Assembly: GCA_023391695.1 (NCBI GenBank)
Contig: JAEWAK010000052.1
Location: 1-64,000 of the forward strand
Direction: 5' to 3'
Length of the DNA stretch: 64,000 nucleotides
Source of the DNA: Bacillota bacterium
GTDB lineage: Bacteria; Bacillota; Clostridia; Lachnospirales; Lachnospiraceae
Position numbers and translations under genes: made by a program. Shown one piece after another: positions 50,538 through 59,598 of the stretch (the stretch's first letter is position 1; each line of letters opens with the position of its first letter). Under the pieces are notes generated by a model. The model saw nothing but the letters and a program-made list of their open reading frames with translations, did not search any database and was not told the origin of the DNA.

Positions 50538-51608
50538 ATGAAATTCATACATATAGCGGATCTGCATATCGGGGCGAAGCCCGACTCAGGGTTTTTCTGG
50601 GGAGAAGACCGGGAGAAAGAGATTCTGCAAAGCTTCCATAAAATAATAGATATCTGCAATGAAGAAGAGGTAGATCTATTGCTGATTGCAGGGGATTTCT
50701 TTCATAGACAGCCCTTAATCCGTGAATTAAAAGAGACAAGTTATTATTTTGATAAATTAAGAAATACCCGGGTCGTTATCATAGCCGGCAATCATGATTA
50801 TATCAGCGGCAGGTCCAATTATACCGGATTTGAGTGGGGAGAGAAGGTACATATGCTCTCAGAAGCTTCCATGGACAGCATTTACCTGGAGGATATCAAT
50901 ACGGAAGTTTACGGACTCAGCTATCATACCAGATTCATAACCGATCCCCTTTACGATACGGTTCGTCCGGGCTGTGAGGAGAGAATCAATATATTGCTGG
51001 CCCATGGGGGGAATGATAAGGATATCCCCATTGACAAAAAAGCCCTTATGGGAAACGGCTTTGATTATATCGCTCTGGGACATATCCATAAACCCCAGAT
51101 TTTCAGTGAGAGGATGGCCTATGCGGGTTCCCTGGAACCACTGGATAAGACGGAGACCGGGGAGCGGGGCTATATTATGGGGAGGATTGAAAAGACCGGG
51201 GAGACTTCCACCGTGTCCATTGAATTCAGACCGAACTCCATAAGGCAGTACCACAAACTGGAACTTCCTGTCCATCCGGGGATGACTGGCGGCGGGCTCC
51301 TTGATTTCGCAGAGAGAAAGATAGCGGAGTATGGCAGCCATAATATTTACCTGCTTCAATTTACCGGAATCCGGGACGCGGATATATTCTTTCATACGGA
51401 AGATTTTTTTAAGCTTGGCAATGTAGTTGAAGTCACGGATGATACCGTACCGGATTATGATTTTGATTCTTTATACCGGGAAAACCAGGAGAATATGATC
51501 GGATTATATATAAAACGGATCAGAGAGGGCACCGGCCAGGACACGGTTTCTAAAAAAGCTTTATATTATGGGATTGAAGCCCTTCTGGGTGCCAAAGATT
51601 ATAAGTAA
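50538..51608 (+). CDS. yhaO: Metallophosphoesterase of the SbcD/YhaO type
   Basis: A 356-residue Mre11/SbcD-like calcineurin-fold phosphoesterase: FIHIADLHIGAK (motif I, DxH), LLIAGDFFHR (GD), VVIIAGNHDYISGR (GNHD), ILLAHGGNDKDI and DYIALGHIHKPQIF (GHxH). It would act as a nuclease with the ATPase encoded directly after, whose start overlaps its stop (TAATG). In B. subtilis the pair YhaO/YhaN has unknown substrate; recombination or repair is the likely role. A GGAGGTGA site precedes the start. Confidence 0.85.
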   Translation: MKFIHIADLHIGAKPDSGFFWGEDREKEILQSFHKIIDICNEEEVDLLLIAGDFFHRQPLIRELKETSYYFDKLRNTRVVIIAGNHDYISGRSNYTGFEWGEKVHMLSEASMDSIYLEDINTEVYGLSYHTRFITDPLYDTVRPGCEERINILLAHGGNDKDIPIDKKALMGNGFDYIALGHIHKPQIFSERMAYAGSLEPLDKTETGERGYIMGRIEKTGETSTVSIEFRPNSIRQYHKLELPVHPGMTGGGLLDFAERKIAEYGSHNIYLLQFTGIRDADIFFHTEDFFKLGNVVEVTDDTVPDYDFDSLYRENQENMIGLYIKRIREGTGQDTVSKKALYYGIEALLGAKDYK

Positions 51609-53764
51609 TGGAGATGAACTGTTTGCTGTTAAAAGAAATAAGACTGAATGATTTTGGTAAATTTCATAATAAATCGATTACATTTCAAGACGGGATCAAT
51701 CTGATTTACGGCGAGAATGAAGCAGGGAAATCAACCGTACATTCCTTTATAAAAGGAATGTTATTTGGAATAGAGAAATTAAGGGGCAGGGTATCAAAGG
51801 AGGACCTTTATGAAAGGTTCAGGCCCTGGGATTATGCAGGTTCCTATAACGGAAGCCTGGACATGGAGGTGGGCGGAAAACAGGTAAGGATTTTACGTAA
51901 CTTCGATAAAAATAACAAGAGCTGTACCATTATTGATCTGGAAACGGGCAGGGAACTTATGCTGAAACCGGAAGATTTAACCTCCCTTTATGGAGGGCTT
52001 ACGGAAGCAGGTTACCGGAATACCATCAGCATAGAACAGTTAAAAGCAAAAACGGACCAGGAGTTAGCAGATGAAGTCCGCAACTACATTACGAACTTAT
52101 CTCTGTCAAAAAGCAATGAGGTTGATGTAACAAAGGCATTGTCGTACTTGGCGGATAAAAGAAAAGAACTGGAAGAGAAACAGTTAAGTGCAAAATTGTC
52201 TGCCTTGGAAAAGGAAATTGAAGAAGGACTGAAACAGGAAGCGCAGATTGATAATTTAACCCTCCGGTTAAAGGAAGAGGAAGAACGGGAAAAGGTGCTG
52301 CGGAGAAAAACAGACAGGGCCACAGACCTGAAATTTCCGGAAGATTTTCCGTCCCTTCCGGCTTACCGGGCCTATTTGGAACAGTTTCCGGTTGTGAAAG
52401 AGAAATACAATAATTTAAAAGAGGCTATACAACAGAGGGATTTGCTGAGGGAAAAGCAGGCCTCCATACAGGAACAGTTAAAGGAATACAGGGAAGAGGT
52501 TACAGCCACGTTAAAGCTTAAGATAAATGAACTGGATACCCTGAAATATAAGGCGGCTGCGCTGGAAGAAGAAAGGGCGGAATTCCTGAAAGAAGAGGAA
52601 AAGGAGCTTAACAGGTATAAAAAAAGCAGGGTCACTGTTTCTTTACTTGCCATTATTACCGGTATTGCAGGTGTTTTAATCTTTATGGGAAGGAACAGCC
52701 TTCTAACCGGCGTATCTTCCGCGGTGTTACTCTCAGGCCTGGCTATATATCTGTTCTTTTCCCGGAATATCCATAGAAAACAACATGACATTCAGGATAA
52801 AAGCGGTGAATATGAGAGGGCAATTTCTTTATCAAAAGAAAAAGCCCATACCATTTTGAAACAGTTTAGGGCAGAGGATGAGAAGTCGTTAAAGAACCGG
52901 TACGAAGAAGCCCTGAGACAGGAAATGGCTTATGAACACATGCAGAAACAGATAAAGGATTATATGGACCAGGCGGAACTGCATAACAGGAAGGCTGCCG
53001 CACTGGAACAGGAGATACTAAGGTTTATAAACCGGTTGGATTTTAAATCCAAAAGGGAGAGCCTGGGAGAGGATACATTAGAGGATGGCAGAATGGAGGA
53101 ATTGGAGGGATTTATCACACAGCAGAAACAATTTATTGCAGAAAATCTGGAAACCCTGGCCAGGGAACTTGAAAATATGCGGATTCAGATGGAAAAGATA
53201 AAATGGGAGCTGGTTACTTTGGAAGGTAATGAAGAGAAATTATTGAAAAACCAGGAATTATATGACGAACTGCTCCGGAAGAAAAGGGAAAATGACCTGG
53301 AACTTAAGGCGATTAAGCTATCCGTTGAAACCATTAACAAGCTATCCGTTGATATTCATGACAGTTTCGGGAGAGAATTAAATGGCCTGGTGTCAGACCT
53401 GGCGGATGAACTGACAAATCATAAATATCCGGATATTAAGATAGATGAAAAATTAAATATCAAAGCTGGCGTTAAAGACAATTATGTACTGCTACATAAA
53501 TTAAGTGCCGGAACTATGGAACAATTGTATTTTGCCCTGCGGACCGCCATAGCGGACCTGGTATACGGACCGGGAATCATGCCGATTCTTTTAGATGACA
53601 GTTTTGCTTTATATGACGATAAAAGAATAAAGGCAGCCCTTTTGTTCCTTTTAAAGCAAAGACAGGGGCAGGTATTGTTATTTACCTGTCATAAGAGGGA
53701 AAAGGCTATATTGGATGAATTAAATCTGAGTTATAATTATATTGATTTATCAGCAGGTAATTAA
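51608..53764 (+). CDS. yhaN: SMC-like ATPase of the SbcC/YhaN type
   Basis: A 718-residue protein with a P-loop near the N-terminus (INLIYGENEAGKSTVHSFIK), long coiled coils (about 175-600), a central membrane-like pair IITGIAGVLIFMGRN and VLLSGLAIYLFFSRNIH, and a C-terminal ABC-type half with the signature-like HKLSAGTMEQLYFALRTAIA and Walker B PILLDDSFALYD. It resembles YhaN with SbcD-like partner. Two hydrophobic stretches in the coil suggest it is membrane-tethered, unlike SbcC. Confidence 0.8.
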   Translation: MEMNCLLLKEIRLNDFGKFHNKSITFQDGINLIYGENEAGKSTVHSFIKGMLFGIEKLRGRVSKEDLYERFRPWDYAGSYNGSLDMEVGGKQVRILRNFDKNNKSCTIIDLETGRELMLKPEDLTSLYGGLTEAGYRNTISIEQLKAKTDQELADEVRNYITNLSLSKSNEVDVTKALSYLADKRKELEEKQLSAKLSALEKEIEEGLKQEAQIDNLTLRLKEEEEREKVLRRKTDRATDLKFPEDFPSLPAYRAYLEQFPVVKEKYNNLKEAIQQRDLLREKQASIQEQLKEYREEVTATLKLKINELDTLKYKAAALEEERAEFLKEEEKELNRYKKSRVTVSLLAIITGIAGVLIFMGRNSLLTGVSSAVLLSGLAIYLFFSRNIHRKQHDIQDKSGEYERAISLSKEKAHTILKQFRAEDEKSLKNRYEEALRQEMAYEHMQKQIKDYMDQAELHNRKAAALEQEILRFINRLDFKSKRESLGEDTLEDGRMEELEGFITQQKQFIAENLETLARELENMRIQMEKIKWELVTLEGNEEKLLKNQELYDELLRKKRENDLELKAIKLSVETINKLSVDIHDSFGRELNGLVSDLADELTNHKYPDIKIDEKLNIKAGVKDNYVLLHKLSAGTMEQLYFALRTAIADLVYGPGIMPILLDDSFALYDDKRIKAALLFLLKQRQGQVLLFTCHKREKAILDELNLSYNYIDLSAGN

Positions 53765-53857
53765 GATAAATCAATGAGGCTGAAGAATTGCAATAAAACG
53801 AATAACCGGCCGGGACCGTTAACCGGTTTCGCCGGGCAAAGAAATGACAGAGGCATA

Positions 53858-53954
53858 GTGTGAAATAAAAGGCAATTTCACACCCTGATCAAACAACGAC
53901 ATTCAAAGAACGAATGTCTTATGTTAGGCAGTATCCGAAACTCCAGTTTCGGAT
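53858..53954 (+). repeat. Three short hairpins upstream of the PBP gene
   Basis: GTGTGAAAT/ATTTCACAC (53858-53866, 53875-53883), GACATTC/GAATGTC (about 53908-53928) and ATCCGAAACT/AGTTTCGGAT (53933-53954). The first is related to 48702-48741. These palindromes lie before the true PBP start, supporting start 53972. Confidence 0.5.
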
Positions 53955-53971
53955 ATGCAATGGGAGCTTTT

Positions 53972-56419
53972 ATGGAAAACAAAAATAAAAATAATCAGAA
54001 CAGAACTACAAACAGTAATACGGGTAACAGAACCGCGAGTAACGGAAATAATAAAAATTCACATACAAAAGCAAAACAAAATTCAAAGAACAGGAAAGGG
54101 AAACCTAAGCACCGTTCCCGGTTTAGAAGAAGACTCCGCTGGATACTCCTCATTTCCAGTTTTGTATTTTCGGTATCCATGCTGATCGGCATCCTGATTT
54201 TTTATATCAAATACGGGGATGATTTTTCCCGTTACCAAAAGGAAGCCGAGCAGTTTGTAGGCCAGTCGGACCTGGATACGTTCCGGCAGACGGAAACCAG
54301 CCTGGTATATGACTCAGGTGAAAAACTGATATCCGTTTTAAAAGGAGCCAAGGATGTTTATTATCTGGCATATGAAGATATTCCCAAAGACGCTGTGGAA
54401 GCCATGATAGCCATAGAAGACAAAAAATTCATGGAACATGGAGGGGTGGATTTAAAAGCCAATGTCCGTGCGGTTATAGCCCTGATCAAACATAAAGGCG
54501 GTGTAACCCAGGGTGCCAGTACCATTACCCAGCAGCTGGCCAGAAATATATTTTTAACCAATGAGGTAAGCATTGAGAGAAAATTAAAGGAAATCTTTAT
54601 TTCCGTGGAACTGGAAAAGAAATATAGCAAAAATCAGATCATGGAATTTTACTTAAATAATATTTATTTTGCAAATGGATATTACGGGATTCAGGCAGCA
54701 AGCCAGGGTTATTTTAATAAGCCGGCGGATGAACTGAGTTTATCCCAGATCACGTTTTTATGTGCCATACCCAATAATCCCACTATTTATGATCCCCTGG
54801 ATCATCCGGAGAATACCAAGAAGCGCCGGGACCGGATTCTGCTCCAGATGATGGAAGACGGATGGATCGGGAAGGAAGAATATGACGCGGCCTGCAACGA
54901 GGAAATAGAATTGGTGCAAAAGAAGGTCAGCAAAAACAATTATGTGGAAACCTATGTATTTTATTGTGCCACCAGGGCTTTAATGGAACAGGCAGGTTTT
55001 GAATTCCGCAATGAATTTGCCAGTGACGTGGACCGTGAAGAATATGAAGACAAGTACACGGAACTTTATAACCAGTACCAGAAATCCTTATATACCGAAG
55101 GTTATCGGATCTACACTTCCATGGATTTAAAGAAACAGAAAACATTGCAGAAAGCCGTGGATGATAATCTGAAGGACTATAAGGATAAGAATAAAGAAGG
55201 AATTTATACCCTCCAGGGTGCTGCCGTATCCATTGAAAACAGTACCGGCAGAGTGGTTGCCATTGTGGGAGGCAGGTATCAGGAAACCTCCGGTTATACC
55301 TTAAACCGTGGCTATCAAAGCTTTCGGCAGCCGGGAAGTTCCATTAAGCCTTTGATCGTTTACGCTCCTTCCTTTGAAAAAGGATATTACCCGGATGATT
55401 ACGTGGTGGATAAAAAATTTAAAGGGGGACCATCCAATTCCGACGGGATTTATTCAGGTAATATATCCGTTCGGAAAGCTGTGGAGAAATCGAAAAACAC
55501 CGTGGCCTGGAAGCTGTTTGAGGAGCTTACGCCAAAGGCAGGTCTGTCTTATCTGCTGAATATGAACTTTAGTAAGATAGATAAAAATGACTACTATCCG
55601 GCGGCATCCCTCGGTGGATTTACAACGGGTGCAAGCCCCCTTGAAATGACAGCCGGCTATGCTACCCTTGAAAATGACGGTGTTTACAGGGAACCGACCT
55701 GTATCGTTAAGATACTGGATTCCCAGGGAAATACCATAGTAGATGAGAAGAAGGCCAAAAAAAGAATTTATGACGCCAATGCGGCAAGGATAATGACGGA
55801 TGTCCTGACCGGTGTCATAAAGAGAGGTACCGGAGCAGGTTTAGGGCTTGATAATATGAACAGTGCCGGTAAAACCGGTACCACCAATGAGAAAAAAGAC
55901 GGCTGGTTTGTAGGGTATACGCCTTATTATACCACCGGAGTCTGGGTAGGATACGATATTCCCAAAGCAATGAGCGGATTATCCGGTGCAACATTCCCGG
56001 GTTCCATCTGGAAGCAGTATATGAATGCCATCCATGAGGGACTGGAAAACAAGGAATTTACTCCCTATGAGGATAACAGGGCCCCTGAGGATATAGATGA
56101 GGAAACGGTTGAAACGGAAGAAACCGTTGAAACAACCGACAGCCTGGAAGAAACCACAGATGACAGCACAGGGACAGAAGATCAGGATACCGGTGATGGC
56201 GATACCGAAGAAGATACAGGGGATTACCCGGAGAATACCATTGACTCACCGGAAGATGACCCTGGTGACGGCTGGGGTGATAATGGGGATGACCAGGGTG
56301 ACGGCTCCGCTTATGAGGATGGAGGTCCGGATAACGGCGGCAACACTGCAGAGGGTTCCTGGAGTGATGAAGACAGCTGGAATAACCAGGGAAATAGCCT
56401 GGACAATGTTACACCATAA
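53972..56419 (+). CDS. Class A penicillin-binding protein (PBP1A-like)
   Basis: An 815-residue bifunctional PBP. Residues 1-50 are Asn/Lys/Arg-rich cytoplasmic, 57-79 membrane (WILLISSFVFSVSMLIGILI), then a GT51 transglycosylase (EDKKFMEHGGVD, GASTITQQLARNIFL), and a transpeptidase with SSIKPL (SxxK), SKNT (SxN) and KTGTT. The last 120 residues are an acidic, Gly/Thr/Asp-rich extracellular tail full of ETVETEE and GDGDTEEDTGD patterns. The start at 53972 follows GGGAG; an upstream frame to 53921 includes a palindrome. It builds peptidoglycan and is a beta-lactam target. Confidence 0.85.
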   Translation: MENKNKNNQNRTTNSNTGNRTASNGNNKNSHTKAKQNSKNRKGKPKHRSRFRRRLRWILLISSFVFSVSMLIGILIFYIKYGDDFSRYQKEAEQFVGQSDLDTFRQTETSLVYDSGEKLISVLKGAKDVYYLAYEDIPKDAVEAMIAIEDKKFMEHGGVDLKANVRAVIALIKHKGGVTQGASTITQQLARNIFLTNEVSIERKLKEIFISVELEKKYSKNQIMEFYLNNIYFANGYYGIQAASQGYFNKPADELSLSQITFLCAIPNNPTIYDPLDHPENTKKRRDRILLQMMEDGWIGKEEYDAACNEEIELVQKKVSKNNYVETYVFYCATRALMEQAGFEFRNEFASDVDREEYEDKYTELYNQYQKSLYTEGYRIYTSMDLKKQKTLQKAVDDNLKDYKDKNKEGIYTLQGAAVSIENSTGRVVAIVGGRYQETSGYTLNRGYQSFRQPGSSIKPLIVYAPSFEKGYYPDDYVVDKKFKGGPSNSDGIYSGNISVRKAVEKSKNTVAWKLFEELTPKAGLSYLLNMNFSKIDKNDYYPAASLGGFTTGASPLEMTAGYATLENDGVYREPTCIVKILDSQGNTIVDEKKAKKRIYDANAARIMTDVLTGVIKRGTGAGLGLDNMNSAGKTGTTNEKKDGWFVGYTPYYTTGVWVGYDIPKAMSGLSGATFPGSIWKQYMNAIHEGLENKEFTPYEDNRAPEDIDEETVETEETVETTDSLEETTDDSTGTEDQDTGDGDTEEDTGDYPENTIDSPEDDPGDGWGDNGDDQGDGSAYEDGGPDNGGNTAEGSWSDEDSWNNQGNSLDNVTP

Positions 56420-56430
56420 TATAAAGTTAT

Positions 56431-56460
56431 GTCAAAGCGGATATTCGCATTCCGCTTTGG
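56431..56460. terminator. Hairpin downstream of the PBP gene
   Basis: CAAAGCGG and CCGCTTTG form an 8-bp stem. No T-run follows. In reverse complement it matches the GCGAATATCCGCTTTGAC end of the structured repeats, so it may be a truncated member of that family rather than a terminator. Confidence 0.45.
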
Positions 56461-56723
56461 CACATGCCAATTATGTTATGCAGCTGAAAGGGAAAATAAG
56501 ATAGCAGTTACCGGGGTTCTATCAGCTCATTTCCCGGGGGAATAGTAACGATTTTTAATCGAATTTAAATTGAATATTGAGTGAGACATAAAAAAATAGA
56601 AAATAACATTAAAAAATTTTAAAATTTATATATTTACTATATTGACTCTCCTGTTACCTTAGGGTTTATCCTTAACTTAAGGCCTTATTAAAAAATTATA
56701 TGTGTACACATAAAGGATGGATT

Positions 56724-57536
56724 ATGTTTCGAATAGGTGATTTTGCAAAATTGAACCGTGTTACCGTTACTGCTTTAAGACATTATGACGCCATAGGTCT
56801 GCTTCAGCCGGAGAAAATTGATACCTTTACCGGGTACCGCTATTATTCGGCAGAACAGATGCCAAGACTGAACCGTATCCTTGCGCTAAAGGAATTTGGA
56901 TTTTCCCTTGATGAGATTGCCTTGGTACTAGGGGGTAAAGCCGATACGGATCCGCTTAAGGTGCTTCTGAAATTAAAGCATAATGAAATTGAAGACAAAA
57001 TTCAGGCAGAACAATCAAGACTTGCAAAACTTGAAACATTTATGAAGATCTATGAACAGGAGGATTTTATAATGGAATATGATATTGTATTAAAACGTAT
57101 TGAACCGATGAAAGTGGCAGCTGTCAGGGATTTTATACCCAGTTACAGTGAACAGGGGCATCTGTGGGAAGAACTGGGTGCGTATATCAGGGGGAAAGGT
57201 GTTAAAATCGTGCCCCCCTGCATGGTAATTTATTATGACTCCGGTTATAAGGAAGATAAGGTGGATGCGGAAATAATCGAACCCATTGCAGGGGACATGG
57301 AAGGAAATGACCGGATTAAGGTAAGGTATCTGGAAGGTGTGGAACAAATGGCCTGTGTCATTCATAAAGGCTCTTACCAAACCATAAGCCTGGCCTATAC
57401 CGCCTTGTCAAAATGGATCCAGGAAAACGGCTACACCATATCCGGCCCCCAGAGGGAATTGTATTTAAAAGGCGAATGGGATTCCAAGAGCCCCGATGAA
57501 TATATTACGGAAATACAGATTCCGGTAACAGCATAA
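56724..57536 (+). CDS. MerR-family regulator with GyrI-like effector domain
   Basis: A 270-residue activator: N-terminal winged helix MFRIGDFAKLNRVTVTALRH with YDAIGLLQPEKIDTFTGYRY and the dimerisation coiled coil (LKHNEIEDKIQAEQSRLAKL); C-terminal GyrI-like domain (about 120-270) with YDIVLKRIEPMKVAAVRDFI and CVIHKGSYQTISLAYTALSK. The layout is that of BltR/BmrR, which sense amphipathic drugs and activate efflux pumps. No efflux gene is adjacent, so the target lies elsewhere. Start 56724 follows AAAGGATGG. Confidence 0.85.
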   Translation: MFRIGDFAKLNRVTVTALRHYDAIGLLQPEKIDTFTGYRYYSAEQMPRLNRILALKEFGFSLDEIALVLGGKADTDPLKVLLKLKHNEIEDKIQAEQSRLAKLETFMKIYEQEDFIMEYDIVLKRIEPMKVAAVRDFIPSYSEQGHLWEELGAYIRGKGVKIVPPCMVIYYDSGYKEDKVDAEIIEPIAGDMEGNDRIKVRYLEGVEQMACVIHKGSYQTISLAYTALSKWIQENGYTISGPQRELYLKGEWDSKSPDEYITEIQIPVTA

Positions 57537-57587
57537 AGTAAAATCTGCTTTTGAAAGACGTGAATTAGCTTAAAATTCATGTCTCAG

Positions 57588-57620
57588 GCCGTCGACATTC
57601 TATATGTTGATGGCTTTTTT
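57588..57620 (+). terminator. Terminator after the MerR gene
   Basis: GCCGTCGACAT pairs with ATGTTGATGGC around a short loop and is followed by six T. Confidence 0.75.
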
Positions 57621-57632
57621 ATATCTATTTAT

Positions 57633-57737
57633 AATATTCTAAAAATCATAGCAGAAAACCCAACAGCAGCCCGGAAATTTATGGTAGAAGACTTGGAATT
57701 ACAAGAGCAATTAAAAAGAGTAAAAGAACTTAGCTAA
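57633..57737 (+). pseudogene. Short C-terminal coding remnant
   Basis: A frame open from the preceding terminator reads IIAENPTAARKFMVEDLELQ and EQLKRVKELS up to TAA (57735-57737). It has a charged helical look and no start codon. Possibly the tail of a lost regulatory gene. I do not recognise the family. Confidence 0.3.
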
Positions 57738-57794
57738 CCTGGGTATACTCCTATTATGGAAATAATTAATAGCTTTTTGTTAATTAAATCAATA

Positions 57795-57818
57795 TAAATG
57801 TATCATTTGATGCATTTA
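57795..57818 (+). promoter_or_regulatory. Operator of the toxin-antitoxin operon
   Basis: A 24-bp nearly perfect palindrome (TAAATG, ATCA in the left arm, mirrored in the right) ends two bases before the -35 box. The HTH-carrying antitoxin downstream is the likely binder for autoregulation. Confidence 0.6.
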
Positions 57819-57820
57819 TA

Positions 57821-57849
57821 TTGACATATTGCATATAATAAAGTATCAT
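57821..57849 (+). promoter_or_regulatory. Promoter of the toxin-antitoxin operon
   Basis: TTGACA (57821-57826), 17 bases, TATCAT (57844-57849), 23 bases ahead of the first ATG with AAAGGAG between. Confidence 0.65.
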
Positions 57850-57871
57850 TGTATTACAAAGGAGTGATGCA

Positions 57872-58282
57872 ATGAACCCGTATTATAATCAGAACTATAC
57901 AAGAAAACATATCCAATCTATGTTGACAATAATTCACGGTTGTATTAAGCAGAATCGTTATAGTATTTCAAAAAATGAAAACCGCAGAGAGAATATAGAT
58001 TTTATAAATAATTATAATTTGACATCAGCCAAACAAAAGGATATTTTACTTATAATTAAACCAGAAGATTTTTGTCACTCCTTACAGAATACAAAATTGG
58101 GTTTTGAACATGAAATACTCTATGTTTTTTGTCCCCAGGTTATGCTGTTCAATTTAAATGGTGAGGAAGAAGTGGTTGATATATACATAAAGTTTAATAT
58201 GATAGAGTATGATTCGGGAAAAAGAGTAATTGTAATATCATTTCATAAAAGAAACAAACCGGTAGATTATATATTCAGATGA
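57872..58282 (+). CDS. MqsR-like type II toxin candidate
   Basis: A 136-residue protein with MqsR-type order: KHIQSMLTIIHGCIKQNRYS, ILLIIKPEDFCHSLQNTKLG, FEHEILYVFCPQVM, then a final strand pair EVVDIYIKFNMIEY and KRVIVISFHKRNKPVDY. MqsR has L..DF.KSM..., a ...VYRP.. turn, then VYLKITV and LIVSFKEK at the same places, so a RelE-fold mRNA interferase is plausible. It is followed by an antitoxin gene with MqsA-like N-terminus, which overlaps nothing but lies in one operon. AAGGAG precedes the ATG. Toxin activity is inferred. Confidence 0.6.
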   Translation: MNPYYNQNYTRKHIQSMLTIIHGCIKQNRYSISKNENRRENIDFINNYNLTSAKQKDILLIIKPEDFCHSLQNTKLGFEHEILYVFCPQVMLFNLNGEEEVVDIYIKFNMIEYDSGKRVIVISFHKRNKPVDYIFR

Positions 58283-58308
58283 CAATAGGTTTGAAAGGAG
58301 GAAGTGAA

Positions 58309-59307
58309 ATGAATGAAAAAATAGCATTTTGCGAGGAATGCAGAAAAGATGTCACTTACCGTGAACAAGAAGTCATACTTCAAAACATTCTAAAGGGAGA
58401 AAATTACGAATATACAGGGAAAAAAGCCATATGTGACGAGTGTGGTTTGGAAGTTTATGTTGCAGAAATTGAGGATTATAATCTTAAGTCGCTTTATGAT
58501 ACTTATAGAAAGAAAAATTTAATAATTTCACTGGATAAAATTTTAGAAATACCAGAGAAATATGGCATAGGTAAAAGGCCATTATCTTTATTATTAGGTT
58601 GGGGAGAGATGACATTCAGCAGATATTGTGATGGTGATATGCCAACAAAACAGTATTCTGACATACTTCAGCGTATTTATGATGATCCGTCTTATTACCG
58701 TTCTATTTTAATGAATAGCAAAGATAATTTAAAATCACCTGCAGCCTATGAAAAAAGTAAGCGCACAACAGATGAATTGTTAAATGGTAAAAAATCACCC
58801 TTTGGCAAGATTAATATTGTTATAGATTATTTACTATGTAAATGTGAGGATATCACACCTCTTGCTTTACAAAAAGCTTTGTATTATGTCCAGGGTTTTT
58901 ATTTTGCTTTTAAAGAAGAATTCATTTTTAATGAGGATTGCGAAGCCTGGGCACATGGTCCGGTTTATCCTGAAATATATCATAGATACAGTTTCTATAG
59001 GTTTGATCCAATTGAAGGCAGTAAAAGATGTGATGAAACTGCTTTAACAATTTATGAAAAGACGGTTATAGACAGTGTTATAAAAAACTTATGCTGCTAC
59101 AGCGGCAAGGTATTAGAAGACTTTACACATTCGGAAGAGCCATGGCTAAAGACCAGAGGAGATTTACCGGTATCTGCGGCATCGAGCAGAATAATTAATA
59201 AACAGGTCATTAGTAAATATTTTAAAACCGTTAAAGAAATTCATAATATGATTAATCCGGCAGATATAAAATTCTATTCGACTAAAATGTTTGAACAAAT
59301 AAAATAA
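58309..59307 (+). CDS. MqsA-like/Panacea (SocA, DUF4065) fusion antitoxin
   Basis: A 332-residue protein in three parts. Residues 1-60: zinc ribbon with CEECRKDVTYRE and CDECGLEV, as in MqsA. About 75-150: HTH with GKRPLSLLLGWGEMTFSRYC and DGDMPTKQYSDILQRIYDDP. About 165-330: SocA/GepA (DUF4065, Panacea) domain, with LALQKALYYVQGFYFAFKEE and NEDCEAWAHGPVYPEIYHRY. The Panacea domain is a known promiscuous antitoxin domain that pairs with many toxins. Start 58309 has AAAGGAGG seven bases upstream. It likely neutralises the toxin upstream and represses the operon through the dyad at 57795. Confidence 0.75.
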   Translation: MNEKIAFCEECRKDVTYREQEVILQNILKGENYEYTGKKAICDECGLEVYVAEIEDYNLKSLYDTYRKKNLIISLDKILEIPEKYGIGKRPLSLLLGWGEMTFSRYCDGDMPTKQYSDILQRIYDDPSYYRSILMNSKDNLKSPAAYEKSKRTTDELLNGKKSPFGKINIVIDYLLCKCEDITPLALQKALYYVQGFYFAFKEEFIFNEDCEAWAHGPVYPEIYHRYSFYRFDPIEGSKRCDETALTIYEKTVIDSVIKNLCCYSGKVLEDFTHSEEPWLKTRGDLPVSAASSRIINKQVISKYFKTVKEIHNMINPADIKFYSTKMFEQIK

Positions 59308-59315
59308 AGAAACAT

Positions 59316-59368
59316 AAAGGGACTTTTGCAAAATAGATAATAATCTAATGAGCAAAAGCTCCCTTTTT
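59316..59368 (+). terminator. Terminator of the toxin-antitoxin operon
   Basis: AAAGGGACTTTTGC pairs with GCAAAAGCTCCCTTT across a 22-base loop, and T-run ends it. Confidence 0.75.
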
Positions 59369-59386
59369 CATTTTGTAGAAAAAAAG

Positions 59387-59579
59387 ACAGAGCTGCGATA
59401 AAATATTAAAACTTTTTTTACAAAATATTGATTTGTTAGAAAAGTTTTGGAAGTTATTGAATAAATTAAAATCTGAACAACTTTACTATGAAATAAGAAA
59501 AGAAATTGTAAAATCAAATGAAATTAGTTTTAAACTAAAAAAGGCTCTAATCCAAGAGTTTTTTATAAATTTTCTTTAA
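59387..59579 (+). pseudogene. Unidentified AT-rich coding-like remnant
   Basis: After the terminator an open frame without start reads FLQNIDLLEKFWKLLNKLKS, then EQLYYEIRKEIVKSN and ALIQEFFINFL up to TAA (59577-59579). Lys/Ile-rich and helical. It may be the decayed end of another accessory gene. Confidence 0.25.
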
Positions 59580-59598
59580 ATGAATTACTCACATATTC

